Shown one piece after another: positions 1-11,099 of a DNA stretch of 64,000 nucleotides. The notes below the pieces were generated by a model that worked only from the letters and a program-made list of their open reading frames with translations, did no database searches and was not told where the DNA came from. Position numbers and translations under genes: made by a program. The stretch lies in the NCBI GenBank assembly GCA_026724425.1, contig JAIUCV010000003.1, positions 44,107,283-44,171,282 of the forward strand. The letters run 5' to 3'. The DNA comes from Erythrophleum ivorense. Taxonomy: Eukaryota > Streptophyta > Magnoliopsida > Fabales > Fabaceae. Each line of letters begins with the position of its first letter. The first letter of the stretch is position 1.

Positions 1-1879
1 TTATCATTGTCTTTGGTGCATATCTATTATGGAAATGGATAGCTAAACACTCTGGTGCGTTGTCATTTTATATCATCTCAATAAATTCGAACTCATTTAT
101 ATCTGTTTGCTTTTTCTTTGTACAGGTGATAAACATACCAACCTCAAATCTTAATATTTAAGAGCGCTTCTTCTTCATTTAAGTAAAATGTTGTTTGGTA
201 GTTCATGTTACTCCATTTTCCTATGGGGTTTGTTCATTTCATTAACTCTTGCTGAATTCGTTGCATTGTTATGAATCAGTGAGAAAAAGGAAGAGCAAAT
301 GGTGCTTATTATTCAGTAGAGATGAAGCAGATGCAGAGAAAACCAGTGACAACATTATGGGAGGACTGTCACAAGTCAAACTTCCGGAGATCTTGACATA
401 TGATTTTGAAAAGGTTGCAATTGCCACAAACAACTTTCACCTATCTAATAAGCTTGGGCGGGGTGGTTTTGGTCCAGTGTATAAGGTACACTTAATCATG
501 CAAATTTAATCAATTCTGAATTCATTGTGTGTAACAGTTGTTTCTTGGTATTTTTTCAAAGGGGAAATTGCAAGGTGGCCAAGACATAGCAATTAAGAGA
601 CTTTCTAGAGCATCTGGACAAGGGCTAGAGGAATTTATGAATGAAGTTGTTGTTATTTCTAAGCTTCAACACCGTAATCTTGTAAAACTTTTAGGCTGTT
701 GTATTGAAGGAGAAGAGCGAATGTTGATCTATGAATACATGCCGAATAAAAGTTTAGATGCATTTATTTTTGGTTTGTCTTTTTGATCCCTTCTTTCCTA
801 TCTGAATCATATCCACTTTAAAACTTTTAGGTTTTCCTTTATTCAGCATATATAAAATGAAAAGAAAAAAGAAAAAACAGAACAATTGTAGCTAGCTAAG
901 TTTCTTAAAGCTGTTCAATATTAGGAATTGCTTATGTGTGTTCAAAGCAAATATAACCCTGCCCATTGCTTTTGTAGATCCACCTAAAGATAAACTCATA
1001 GATTGGAGAATGCGCTTTCACATAATCAAAGGAGTAGCTCGAGGGATACTATATCTTCACAGAGATTCTAGACTAAAAATTATACATAGGGACCTAAAGG
1101 CAAGTAATATCTTGTTGGATGAGAACTTAACTCCAAAAATATCAGATTTTGGAATGGCTAGAATTTTTGAAGGGAGTGAGGATCAAGCTACAACAATAAA
1201 AGTTGTTGGAACCTAGTAAGTATTCCTTCTCTTTCTAAAACTATAGTAACATATTAAGAAATCTGTGAATTAATTGTTTTACTTTTGTAGTGGATATATA
1301 TCCCCTGAATATGCAATGGAGGGACAATTTTCAGAGAAATCAGATGTATTTAGTTTTGGAGTTTTACTACTAGAGATTGTTAGTGGAAAAAAAAACTCGA
1401 GCTTTTATAACAATGAGCTTGATCTCAACCTTTTAGGATTTGTAAGTCTCTGCAACTCATTGCCCTTTATAATACTTAATTGCAAGGCTCTATTGTTTGT
1501 TGCTGATACAACTCTTAGCTCTCAAGTTTTTAATGCTGATACTTGTGTTAATCTTTCTTTTAAATTTTAGGCATGGAAATTATGGAATGAAGAGAATATT
1601 GTACCTTTAATAGACCCTGAAATATCTGATCCTAACTTTGAGAAGGATATCTTAAGGTGCATACATGTAGGACTTTTGTGTGTTCAAGACCTTGCAAGAC
1701 TGAGACCACGTATGAGCACAGTAGTTTCTATGCTTAATAGTGATATTGTCAATCTTCCTCCTCCAATGCAACCTATATTCATTCAAAGGCAGAGTATGTT
1801 GAGTTCAGTATCCCATGAAGAAGGTGATAAATTGTTCTCCAACAATAGAGTCAGTATCACAGACATTCAAGGCAGATAG
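1..1879 (+). CDS. G-type lectin S-receptor-like Ser/Thr kinase, 3' part (gene 1)
   Basis: Partial gene running in from before the window. Exons by GT..AG borders: 1-54, 280-485, 562-772, 978-1215, 1291-1441, 1571-1879 (TAG stop). The last four have exactly the lengths found in gene 3 (211, 238, 151, 309 nt), so the model is sound. The first piece is the end of the membrane span (VFGAYLLWKW). The kinase follows: glycine loop LGRGGFGPV, lysine in AIKRL, catalytic HRDLKASN, DFG, SPE in place of APE, and the C-terminal tail ending VSITDIQGR. All key residues are present and no frame is broken. In this family it is a plasma-membrane receptor that phosphorylates Ser/Thr after ligand sensing by an S-domain, here outside the window. 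Its nearly identical partner at 37142-37850 is a pseudogene. Gene symbol and ligand cannot be assigned. Confidence 0.9.
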
Positions 1880-2319
1880 CTGTAATACCAAATTGTCACT
1901 GAAATATTTCAGAATTTGATAAAGTAACTTATCTTTTCTAGCTGTTGTATTCATGATTGTATGCATAGTCTATGACTATACTATAGTATTCTAAGAAAAG
2001 AGATTTCTCCCCTTACTTTTTTTATATGAATTTAATTTGAAACTCGTTCTTTGACTGCTATAATATTGCTATCTTGAAACATGGTAAGTTAGAGTTTGTC
2101 TATCATTTGGTAATACATGTTTCCAAAAAGCAATGCTGCAGGAAAAGATTAGATAATTGTTCCCATAATAGCTTAGCTAATTTTTACTTTAGAGGTGGTA
2201 CAGTTCTGATGCAATGAAGGACTTCTGAAATTCAAAATGCTAAGATTGTACAGCATATGGTAGGAGAAGGACTAATATATAACCCTGATACAGTGTATTT
2301 TTGACCTAACTTTTGGCCT

Positions 2320-2720
2320 TTTTTACCATCATAGAGATTGTAAAATAAGATAATTATTACTGAGATATAAGGGCAAGTAATCGGCTCTATGTATAGAGTG
2401 CTTTTAGAATTAATTGGGTTATCTAGTTTAATTACAATGGCTACTAGCTACATCTACATGTTCCCTGAGTATGCAATTTTGTTATCAAAAAAATCAGATG
2501 TGTAGAGCTATGCAATTTCTTTTGTGAAAAGAAAGGTCAAGTATGTGAGACCACTGTAGTTTCAAAGGTCAAAAGTGAGAATAATCTTTCTCCTCTAAGG
2601 CAAGTTGCACTCCTACAAAGGCAACATTTGTTGATTTTTAAAGTCCCCTCAGGAAGATCAGGCACTGCAAGAAGCCCAAAACATGCCTTGCTTTCAAAAG
2701 TCGGCAAGGAAATTAAAAAA
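2320..2720 (+). pseudogene. Decayed GsRLK kinase relic
   Basis: Translated piecewise, the region recalls the last three kinase exons. A catalytic-loop-like stretch lies at 2329-2395 (HRD-like, then GK(A)SN-like). A YIYMFPEYA stretch around 2450-2520 matches YGYISPEYA and is followed by KKSDV and a stop. A tail reading RQVALLQRQHL lies around 2600-2640. Stops and frameshifts are frequent. A similar relic lies at 34845-35430 with the same tail (RQVAFIQKEHL), so both probably descend from one older tandem copy. Non-functional. Confidence 0.55.
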
Positions 2721-5700
2721 AGAAGATAAGAGTAAACTTTGATTACTTAAGAAAACTAACATTGTTGGAAAATGACCAATAAGAGAAGATTTAGAAGTCG
2801 TTGTAGCCTATGAGAAAATAAAATGGTTCAGCATAGCTTGTTTGAGCAAGCTTTTGAGAGGGAAGAAGCTGTTTCTTTTTCAAGAAAGTACTTATTTTGG
2901 TTAAATTAGGTGTTTTGCCTAGTTTCAGAGAAGAAAGGGGAGAAAAAAACTATTTCTAAACATAATATTTGAATCACAATTTAAAACATAAATTGAGATG
3001 TTAATTTTTAAATCATGAATTAAGAATCGTATCGAATTATACAATTTAAAAATACATTGAAAAATAACTTGAAATATATCATATAAAATAAGTATACTAT
3101 TAAAAAAAGCTTAAAATAATGAATTATACCAAAAAGTAACAAAAATTTAATTATAAGTCTCACAAAACAAAAATATAAATCATAAGATTCATACACTGCT
3201 AACTATCTAATAACTCATAAATAAGTTAATTCTTAAAAAAAAAACTCTCCAAACTGATGTTCTATATTGCAAAAGTTTGGGTTTTGATTGTGTATTGTAT
3301 GATTGTGTTTTATACAAGGCAATATGATGTTCAAGCGTCATACGTGCTCTGCTGCTACTGTGTATAAGGTACTCTAAGGGAAAGTAAAACGACGTCATTC
3401 CACTTACAAGAAGGGAAAAAAAAAATTCAACCGATACGATATACATGCAACACTAGCAAATACTTCATTTAAATGAAATGACATTGTCTGTGTTGTTTTG
3501 ATTTAAAAGAAAAAACAAAAACAAAAAACTATGATCATCTTCTCCATTTAACCGGTCACATTGGGTTATAAAGGACTTGACTTTGTGACTCAAATAGTTG
3601 CAGCGTTTTGAATTGTCGTTTCCAGCGCAAATCACATGATTCTGGCAATTCAAACGGACATTTTTGGCACAGCAACAATTCAAGAACGAACTATATTGTT
3701 GGACTTCCAAATCATGAATGAGCCGATCGTGCATCGAATGGTTTTTTTTTTTTGGTGTGGGAAAGAAGTAGAATATTAAGAATTTTTTTTTAAGACAAAA
3801 ATATTCTCATTCAAAATCATTAATTACTTTAATTACCTCTTTTTTTTCTTTAACCTACCCTCTTAAAATGTCCTTTTAAATAATTTGAGAGTAAAAGTAT
3901 TTTTAATATAAGATTTGCCAATCACAAAGTACTTCTTAGACATAGATTTGCCAATCACGAAATGCTTGTTAGACGTTAATAAAAATGCTTATCAAATAAA
4001 TTTTCTCTTACCATGCTGCTTCTTATGAAATTCCATTTTAAAAGAAATTCAAAATAAGTAGAAATCCACAACAATATAAAGGTGTCTTAGAATATAAGTC
4101 TTTTGACGACGCAAGTCACTACAAACATTTTAAATTTCTGCAGGGAAAGTTTAATATAATATTAGAAGGACGACGTACATTAATTATTTTTTTCGAATAT
4201 AGAGTATTCAATATTTTCTCCATCAATTTTATTATAAACCACTGTATTTATGATTTTTAGATTAGTGAGGTATTGCACTAATATATTGTTTTTACTTAAA
4301 TTATTTTAAAATTTTATTTAATTCCTTATATAGTCCTTTAATTTCTAAATTTTTGAATTAATTCTTACGTTTTTTTTTTTTGGGAATTAGGTCTTTATAT
4401 TTAATCGGTGTCATCAAATGGCATTAATTTTACTTTACACGACAGACAAAAACACCCGTGTCAGTTAATCATAATTAGGTATATTAAATGAAATTGTATA
4501 TTTTATACTTTTTTAAGCCATGACATTATTTTTTAAAAAAAAATTGTTGATTATGGTCTTTCAATTTATTAGGATTTTCAATATTACTTTCTTAATATAA
4601 CTTATCAGCCTTTAATTAATTATTACATCATCTATAGGATAAAAAAAATAATTATTTGCCATATGAATGGACAAGTTCATTAACAAAATATTTTTAAAAA
4701 AATAATTGAAAATTTTAAATTGAGTTTACTACTTTTTATGAAAAAATTATTTTATAAGTAACAATTGAAAGTGTTTTTAACTATGTAATAATACTTACAA
4801 TTAGACAATTGAGTTTTATATTCCCACCGAAAGGACTGAGATTCATTTTATTCAAATGATAAAGAGAAGACAAAACTCCTTGAAAACAATTACAAGGGTG
4901 CCAAGATTAGCCTTAACTACATGCTTACATACAATGGAACACATACCTAAAAAGCAAGGAATAAGAAAACACATTTTAAAATCGCACCAAAAGAAGGGTT
5001 AGCCTAAAATCTTCTTCATTTGATTTTTCTTCCACATTATCAGAAAAAAGAGACAAGGAAACTTGGATGAATCTTAGGGTACTAGCCGAGAATGGTTACG
5101 TTACTAAGAAGTCATCAAATCCCTATGACAACATTAGAGATCTTGCTCCTTTAACGACGTTCTGGTTTGTAGAGGTTGGAAACGCAAGACGTTGAGTCAC
5201 AAACCCCCAAATCTAGGCACCCTAATCTCACTGAAAGAAAGTAAGCACTATGGGTTAGATCGTTTGAGACATAGTCATTTGATGAAACAGATTTGCTGCA
5301 CATTGCTGTTTACTACCCTTGGGCAGACAAGACCAGCGAGGTACAGAATAAATTGAATTTATATTTGTCCTATTTTTTTCCTTTGTCATTTAAGTATGAC
5401 AAAATATATTGCTTAAACTTTAAATAAATGAAATACATAACTTCAATTATTCACGAAACAATTTATAATTATGAACTTTTAAAATTTTTATTTAATTTGT
5501 ACTATGAAAATTATATTAAAATAATTAAACTATTGATCATTTCGTATATACAGGACTAAGATGATAATTACATTAAATTTTGCTCATCATGAAATGATTA
5601 TTCTTTTAAAATGATTTCTTACAAATATGATGTCATCAAAAAAATTCATAACCAAATTTAAAACTAAATTTATCATCATCTATCCATATACTAAACTAAA

Positions 5701-6069
5701 ATTATCACGACCCAAACTAGGCACACGATTGGCATGGGACAAAGTGGTACTTTGACCCTATAAGCCTAAGACAAAACAGAAAATGTATTCAACTTCGAAA
5801 AATCTTTAAGACAATATTCACAAGCATTTGCTAAAAAATTTGGCATAGCCTCTCTGTAAACTAAATAAAATCCACATTTACAAACTTGTTCCAGCAACCA
5901 ACATCAGGGAGCTCAGCTCCTCCAATGGACTTTAGAAACACAACTACTTTTAAAACATAAGACTGACGCATCATCCAATGTGACTACAACTTTAGCTCAT
6001 CCTTTACCAAGCTTGCTTCCATGAGAATTGCTTGTCCCACTGAAATAGAGGCAAGCCTAGTGGTCCAAA
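2721..6069. other. Intergenic, AT-rich, no recognisable gene
   Basis: Low-complexity AT-rich DNA. From about 3440 onward it is matched almost base for base by 37850-40420 in duplication copy 2. Short open frames here (for example 3465-3734 on the minus strand) are interrupted or shortened in the other copy and resemble no family I know. A moderately complex stretch at 4830-5340 is conserved between the two copies, but I could not identify it. Confidence 0.6.
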
Positions 6070-6350
6070 CACTACCAAAAATTGGCGTTAGTGGTGGTTT
6101 AAAGCCACTAAAAGAAATTATCTGACAGTTACCCGAACTATCACTATGTCATTTCTCACAAGCGATTTAGCGACAGTTCATGGTAATCATTGGAATAACC
6201 ACTGCTAATTAGCGGTAGTTTCTGGTAGTTGTTGAAATAACTGCCGTTAATGAATATTTAGCAGCAATTTTTTGTAACAGTTGTCAATTTTTAATTTTGT
6301 GGTGGTTTGGAACTGCTGCTAAGTGTTCAAAAATTGTTAAAAAAAATTCT
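6070..6350 (+). repeat. CACTA-like transposon end, degenerate
   Basis: Starts with CACTACCAAAAA, the classic terminal motif of plant CACTA (En/Spm) elements. It continues with many short direct and inverted variants of an AGCGGCGGTT-like motif (gttagtggtgg, gattagcgac, aactgccgttaatg, tagcggtagtttc), the pattern of CACTA subterminal repeats. No transposase and no opposite terminus (TTTTGTAGTG) were found, so this is a remnant or a solo end. It is also present at about 40425-40690 in copy 2, so it predates the duplication. Confidence 0.45.
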
Positions 6351-6624
6351 AAGGGTTCAAAATATTTTTGAGAAAATTATGTAATGTAGTATCTTCCCTT
6401 AACAGGCCCTCTGCCATCCCTAAACAGAATTTATGGAAGAGAACAACAAAAGAATAAATAAGATTTGCTTGATGAAAATTAAAAACAAAGTTCAAGGAAG
6501 TGAAAACAAAGGATGCCATATGGAGTATTCAATTCACATAATCATAGTATACTTCAGAAAATAATTCAACACACAAGCAATTTAGTTACCTACAGGAGGG
6601 CTATGAATTCAAAGCTTTCTGCTT

Positions 6625-6852
6625 TTAGATGACATAGGTAATTGGAATTGCTGCAGCAGAGAAGGTGTCTGCTGGTTTGTGATCTGTTGTTTGATTATCG
6701 TCATGACTTGTGCTATCTAATCCCTGAGTTGTGTCAAAATTAAAAACCAGATCCTCCAATAAGGAATAAGAGGACTCCATTATGAACTTTCCAAATGAGC
6801 TGGATCGTGGACTGAACTCTTTCTTCTGCTCATCTTCCCCCATTATTATCAA
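6625..6852 (-). other. Unidentified exon-like segment
   Basis: Open minus-strand frame of 75 codons with ordinary protein-like composition: rich in Ser, Asp and Glu, with FSPRSSSFGKFIMESSYSLL near its start. A good splice donor (CTCCTGTAG then GTAACT) lies just after its stop. The duplicate at 40952-41197 has a 2-bp length change that swaps the last 20 or so residues into another frame, so at least one copy is not under frame constraint. I recognise no domain. It could be the last coding exon of a minus-strand gene whose other pieces lie at 7104-7345, 8525-8757 and 10842-11069, or a remnant of one. Confidence 0.3.
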
Positions 6853-7103
6853 ACATCTTGCACAACTTAATCAAGCAATCAAGTGTGGCCAACAACCCTT
6901 TTACTTGCAAAACAATAATACGTAACTTAATATATATTTACCTCAAATAATTGTATGGGTTTCATTTTGTCTCATTTAATTTTCATGAATATTATTTATT
7001 TAATTAACAACATACCTAGTTCCTTTATATTGCCTGTATCCACACATGAATGGTAACTCATAATTGACCTTGTTCATCCAAACATTATTCATCATCTATG
7101 CCT

Positions 7104-7345
7104 CTCCAAGAGACTTCAAGGCCTTGCAGAAGTAGGCGGCCATAACCTGGCGGGAAAATATTTGTCTGAATTTTAGTATTTCTAGAGGCTTAAATTTCAG
7201 TAATGATTTTAGACAATTCCAGGTAAGAGTATATAAATTGCAAAACCTTCTATATTGACTTCCCTTAATCTCTGACACTTCATTTCTCAGAATGATCCAA
7301 GGGTAAAGCCTTTGTAGATCTGCCAGGGTTTTAACAACCATCTGC
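7104..7345 (-). other. Unidentified exon-like segment (with 7541-7593)
   Basis: Open frame that begins right after a consensus acceptor (TATTGCAG at 7346-7353) and reads MVVKTLADLQRLYPWIILRN, then a basic, Leu-rich stretch ending KALKSLGEA and a stop. A smaller piece at about 7541-7593, ending in a GTAATT donor, reads ELVSYDLDGQPVMQVQR. The differences from copy 2 in that piece are mostly silent, which suggests it was once coding. The two pieces do not join in frame by the simplest splicing. The copy 2 version (45414-45655) has an extra G that shifts the frame. Family unknown. Confidence 0.3.
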
Positions 7346-8524
7346 AATATTAAGGTAAATTACTAAGGGACAGGAATAATACATAAGATAAAGGCTATCT
7401 TTTACTAATTAAATTGAAAGAAATCAAATAAATGAGAAATAAACTATGAATCTTCGTTATGTGTTCTTATCATGACAAACAAGAAAGGAAATATATAAAT
7501 CAAATGGCTCGCTCAAGAAGCCAAAATCTTGACAAATTACCTCCTCTGCACTTGCATAACAGGTTGGCCATCCAAATCATAAGAAACTAATTCTTTAAAT
7601 AAAAAATAAAAACTGGAAGATTTCCAAGTGCACATGAATAACCTATTTTGGATTCCTAATAAGACTCAAATGAAAACAGAGTTTACTCCCAAATGGAAGT
7701 AGAGTTTACATGTAATAGTGTTAAAATCTCGAAATTACAAACTCATTCATTTTCTGCTTATCCCTTGTTTACTACATGGGATTTTAGCATCATAGTCAAC
7801 TTATTCTTTCCCTTTTTATTTCCATGTATCATGCTATCTTTATTATGTATTTGTTTCCTTTTTTCCCTCCTTGATTTATGAGATTGGTTGGTTGATTCTT
7901 AGAGTCAACTATCTTCTCCATATGCATTGCTCCTATTCCAAAATAAGATCAACCAGAATAGACTTCTGAATTCCAAAATTTTACAAATAGGATGCTTGGT
8001 CAAGCTATAGAAGAAACTTTCTAGTCTTAGCCTCCAAGACTAGAAAATAGAAATCCAAAATTTATTTATTGAGCTCTAATTAAGTCAAATACTTCAAGAT
8101 GCCAAGAGCAAAAGAAAAGTATTCAGATATATGACTTTTAATAAGATTATCAGATGGTATCATTATAGAGTTGATTTATTTGCTTTTCTTAGTATATCTT
8201 CATTATTGGAATCAATAAAGAATGCCATCTACAGTAGAGGTCCTCATAATTTACGAACAGCAGCTATAAATCATTCAGCAAACCGTGCAATAAGGAATAA
8301 AGACAATAAATAATGGCAAAGGAAATCAGGAAAACTCAAAATATGAAAGGTTTTGTAGCTATAACCATCACGAAAACACAAAAAAGATTAGATAATCTTG
8401 CCAGAGCCGATTATCCAAGCTATAGGAATATCAAAAAGATGAAATACTATGAGTTGAACTTGCTGTAGTGGAGATAAAACAGATTATAAGCAACTGACTT
8501 CCTGTTCTTTAGGATATGCAGTGA

Positions 8525-8757
8525 TCATTCTTTAGTGCTAGGTTTCCAAAGCTTAAAGCAGAGGTCATCAGTGGACACTGGTAGTGTCTTATAAATATTC
8601 CCAATCTTCAATATATCAAGTGTATCAATTTTGAAGATTGGCTGTTTGATTCTATTGAACTGATTCCTTTTGCGGTGCAAATGTGACACTTCCCTTTGTA
8701 AAAGCAAAGTTCTAATTATGTCGTGCCTTTGCAGGAAAAGAAAGCTCTTCAAAATAG
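8525..8757 (-). other. Unidentified exon-like segment
   Basis: Open minus-strand frame reading SFLFLQRHDIIRTLLLQREV, then a basic stretch and ending CFKLWKPSTKE. A plausible acceptor (CTATTTTGAAG) lies just upstream. The duplicate at 46841-47068 keeps the frame open with very few changes. It lies immediately beside the retroelement insertion at 8787, so if it is an exon, that insertion sits in the intron upstream of it. I cannot assign a family. Confidence 0.3.
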
Positions 8758-8786
8758 AGAAACATTAGGTAACCTCTTCTGCACAT

Positions 8787-9047
8787 TGTTAGGAACTCAG
8801 TATTTCCCTTGAATTACAATAGAAATCAGGCCTAATGATAGAAGAAAACATATTAAAAAACAGGCAAATCCTACTAGCAATTTGAGGGGCTAGAAGCCTA
8901 GAACCTCCCATATGAATACCCAAATTCTAAGCTACCTCTCCCACTACTCATCTCTACTAGCCTAACCAATCTTCTTCTAGAAGTTCTCTTGTTAGCCTCC
9001 ACATGTCCCACACTCACCACCATATTTCCATGGCACAACCAAATTGA
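8787..9047 (-). repeat. Left part of the outer element's LTR, copy 1
   Basis: Starts TGTTAGGAACTC and is clearly similar to 58109-58370, which starts TGTTAGGAACCC. It is cut at 9047 by insertion of the gypsy LTR that follows. The same split LTR is seen at 47103-47363. Element orientation is minus, judged from the gag fragment at 57373-57992. Confidence 0.65.
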
Positions 9048-9412
9048 TGTAGGATAATATGGGTGAATTGGGAAAAAAAAGGGGGTGAGAAGAAGAAAGA
9101 GGGGGATGTAGAAAAAATAAAGGGGATGATGTAGAAGAAAGAGAAATGCAAAATTCAGAATATTGAAATATTTTATTATCAAATCAAGGTGTCTCCAATA
9201 TAATTACTAAGGGCTTTATATAGAGCCTATAATAACTTCTTAATGAAAACTAAAATAATTAATAATTAATAAATCCTGAAAAAAATAACTAAAAGAAATA
9301 TCTAGGCCAATAACTAATACTGATAAAATGAAATAAAGTAAAAATGAAAATAATATTATTAAAATAAATTTAAGGTTTTGTATGTCTAGAATATATTTTT
9401 TATGATTTCCCA
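9048..9412 (-). repeat. Ty3-gypsy LTR (3' LTR), copy 1
   Basis: A 365-bp LTR, TG..CA on the plus strand. It matches 47364-47731 (the duplicate) and, with more divergence, 56707-57093 (the other LTR of the same element). Read on the minus strand, a purine-rich tract (TCGAGGAAAAACAA) precedes the LTR, as expected of the polypurine tract. Only this LTR is present in copy 1. Confidence 0.8.
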
Positions 9413-10497
9413 TTGTTTTTCCTCGACTTGGGGATACTCTTCTCTAGACAGGAAGATTGCTAGTAAGAAAGCAACAAGATCAAATCCAAACACACAAAGT
9501 CCTCCTTAGTGATCCAAGTTGCATCCAAGTCTATGCAACCTTTCCAATGAACAAGGTAATGATGGAGAGAGCTGTCAGGAGTTAGAGCAATTTGATCATC
9601 TATAATTGTATTGATCACCTTAGTTGGTGGTAGAGTAGATAGTAGAGTGGGCATAGGAGCATGATGGAGTTGAGTACTTGTAGAATCATCAGAAAGCAAA
9701 AAAGGAGGCTCAAAAGTGTTTCAATAAAGAAATAAATCTTTTACATTGAAAACTTGACCAATGACCATGTTAGGAGGTATTCCAACAAGTATGCATTAAG
9801 GCCAACTTTCTTAAAGACACAAAAAGGATTAGGGGCTCGAACATGTAAATTTTTGAAGGAATGTTTAGGACAATGCTCGAGATAGATACAAGCCATAACA
9901 AAATCACCCTCAATAAAATTTTGAAAGTGACGGTGAACATTAGTGGGTAATTCATATGGTTCATTACTTATAACAAGTTTGCACTTAATCTTAGCATGTA
10001 AGTCATGAAGGTGTTGGGCAAATGATCTATGGATTTAGACATACAGAAAATCAAGGGAAGGGTCATAGAACAATAGACTAGCAAGGTTTAAAGTCTTGGA
10101 CAATCTCAAAAGGACTCTTACTAATTGACTTATTAATTGAAATATTATAAGCAAACTTGATTGTTGGTAAAACTAAATCCTAATTCTTAGGTTTGTCCCT
10201 TACTAGAATTTTAAGCAAATCATCCAAACTTCAATTAATATCCATAGTTTGTTCATCAATTTAAGGAAAAAAATAGTAGAGAACTTTAGTAGGGTGCCAA
10301 AAAATTTCTAGAGGGTTTTCCAAAAATAGCTAACAAACTTAACATCCCTATCTAACAAAATAATGGTAAGCAACCCATGCAAATGTACAATTTCTTAGAA
10401 AAACAACTTGGCTAAGTGCGAACATCTGTGGTCTTATTATATGGGAAAAAAGGAGCCATCTTAGAAACCTATCTACAACAACTAGGATAGAATCATA
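9413..10497 (-). pseudogene. Ty3-gypsy integrase and chromodomain, truncated
   Basis: Minus-strand remnants of the 3' end of pol. Around 10410-10490 is a degenerate integrase core (DSILVVVDRF). Around 9510-9600 is a chromodomain-like stretch (HHYLVHWKGC...DATWITKEDF), the hallmark of chromoviral gypsy integrases. Frames are broken between these islands. Truncated at 10497, the edge of the segmental duplication. The full-length counterpart is 47732-56706. Confidence 0.75.
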
Positions 10498-10520
10498 TCA
10501 AAATGAGTCCAAATTCTCTC

Positions 10521-10657
10521 ATGTCCAGGAGTTCCTCATATGGGAGAAAGAGTGACACAATAGGTGAGACCCACATCATACCCACAATACCACTCTCTCT
10601 CCAACGAGTCTCACCTGTTATATCACTCTCTCTCCCACATGAAGAGCTCTTGCACAT
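10521..10657. repeat. Imperfect hairpin with arms of about 52 bp
   Basis: Arms 10521-10572 and 10605-10657 are inverted copies with roughly ten mismatches (core GGGAGAAAGAGTGA with TCACTCTCTCTCCC, and AGGTGAGAC with GTCTCACCT), separated by a loop of about 32 bp. Because of the symmetry, both strands are open for some distance, but neither frame looks like a protein. It resembles a foldback/MITE-type insertion. It lies about 25 bp from the edge of the duplication. Confidence 0.6.
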
Positions 10658-10841
10658 ACGAGGATATCCTTTTGCGTTTCTGAAGTAGAAGAAGGAAGAA
10701 AAGGAAGAAGATGAGTGTGAGAGAAAGAATCTAAGGCAACCTCTTGGAGCTTCTTCCACTTTGCAGACTGCAAACTTTTGAAAGAATGTTAAGGTAGTGT
10801 TGTGCGTATAGTTATTGAAATAACAAAACTGTCCGAACTGT

Positions 10842-11069
10842 TTAGACAGGTTGAATCTTGTTTGGTTTCTTCAATATTTTATCTTCATATGCACTACTGG
10901 TCTTCTTATTTTCCACAAGCTTCGGATTTACTTTTGGCTCATTTTTCTGTGTAATATTATGCTGGGACTCTATTTTACTATCTCCTAAATCAGATGAATT
11001 TTCAAGTTGTTCAAATTTTCTACACAAGGCCTTCCCCCAACTGGTTTCTTTAAAGCTACTGCAAGCATC
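10842..11069 (-). other. Unidentified exon-like segment
   Basis: A good acceptor (TTTACATTTTAG) opens a minus-strand frame of about 75 codons that starts DACSSFKETSWGKALCRKFE and continues as a hydrophilic Lys/Asn/Ser-rich tail to a TAA. It lies outside the duplicated block. It could be an exon of the same minus-strand gene as 6625-8757. No known domain is seen. Confidence 0.3.
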
Positions 11070-11099
11070 CTAAAATGTAAATTACAATCAGTGCTCATT

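Larger units (their letters stand above)
1..10497 (+). repeat. Segmental duplication, copy 1
   Basis: The whole block recurs at about 37202-48797 in the same orientation with high identity by eye. Differences: copy 2 lacks about 2.8 kb (roughly 640-3440 here, covering the distal kinase exons of gene 1), and copy 2 has a hAT insertion at the site equivalent to 6884-6891. Similarity stops abruptly at about 10497, inside a gypsy integrase. Beyond that point copy 2 continues the retroelement, whereas copy 1 runs into an unrelated hairpin sequence. Confidence 0.88.

Noticed and set aside
3465..3734. 89-codon minus-strand frame with several Cys
   Set aside because: The duplicate at 37843-38037 is shortened and shifted by indels, and no domain fits.
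7693..7881. Short plus-strand frame, identical in both duplication copies
   Set aside because: Conservation is explained by recent duplication; T-rich composition and no start context or homology.
10493..10759. Overlapping open frames on both strands
   Set aside because: Explained by the hairpin symmetry of 10521-10657; no protein family resemblance.
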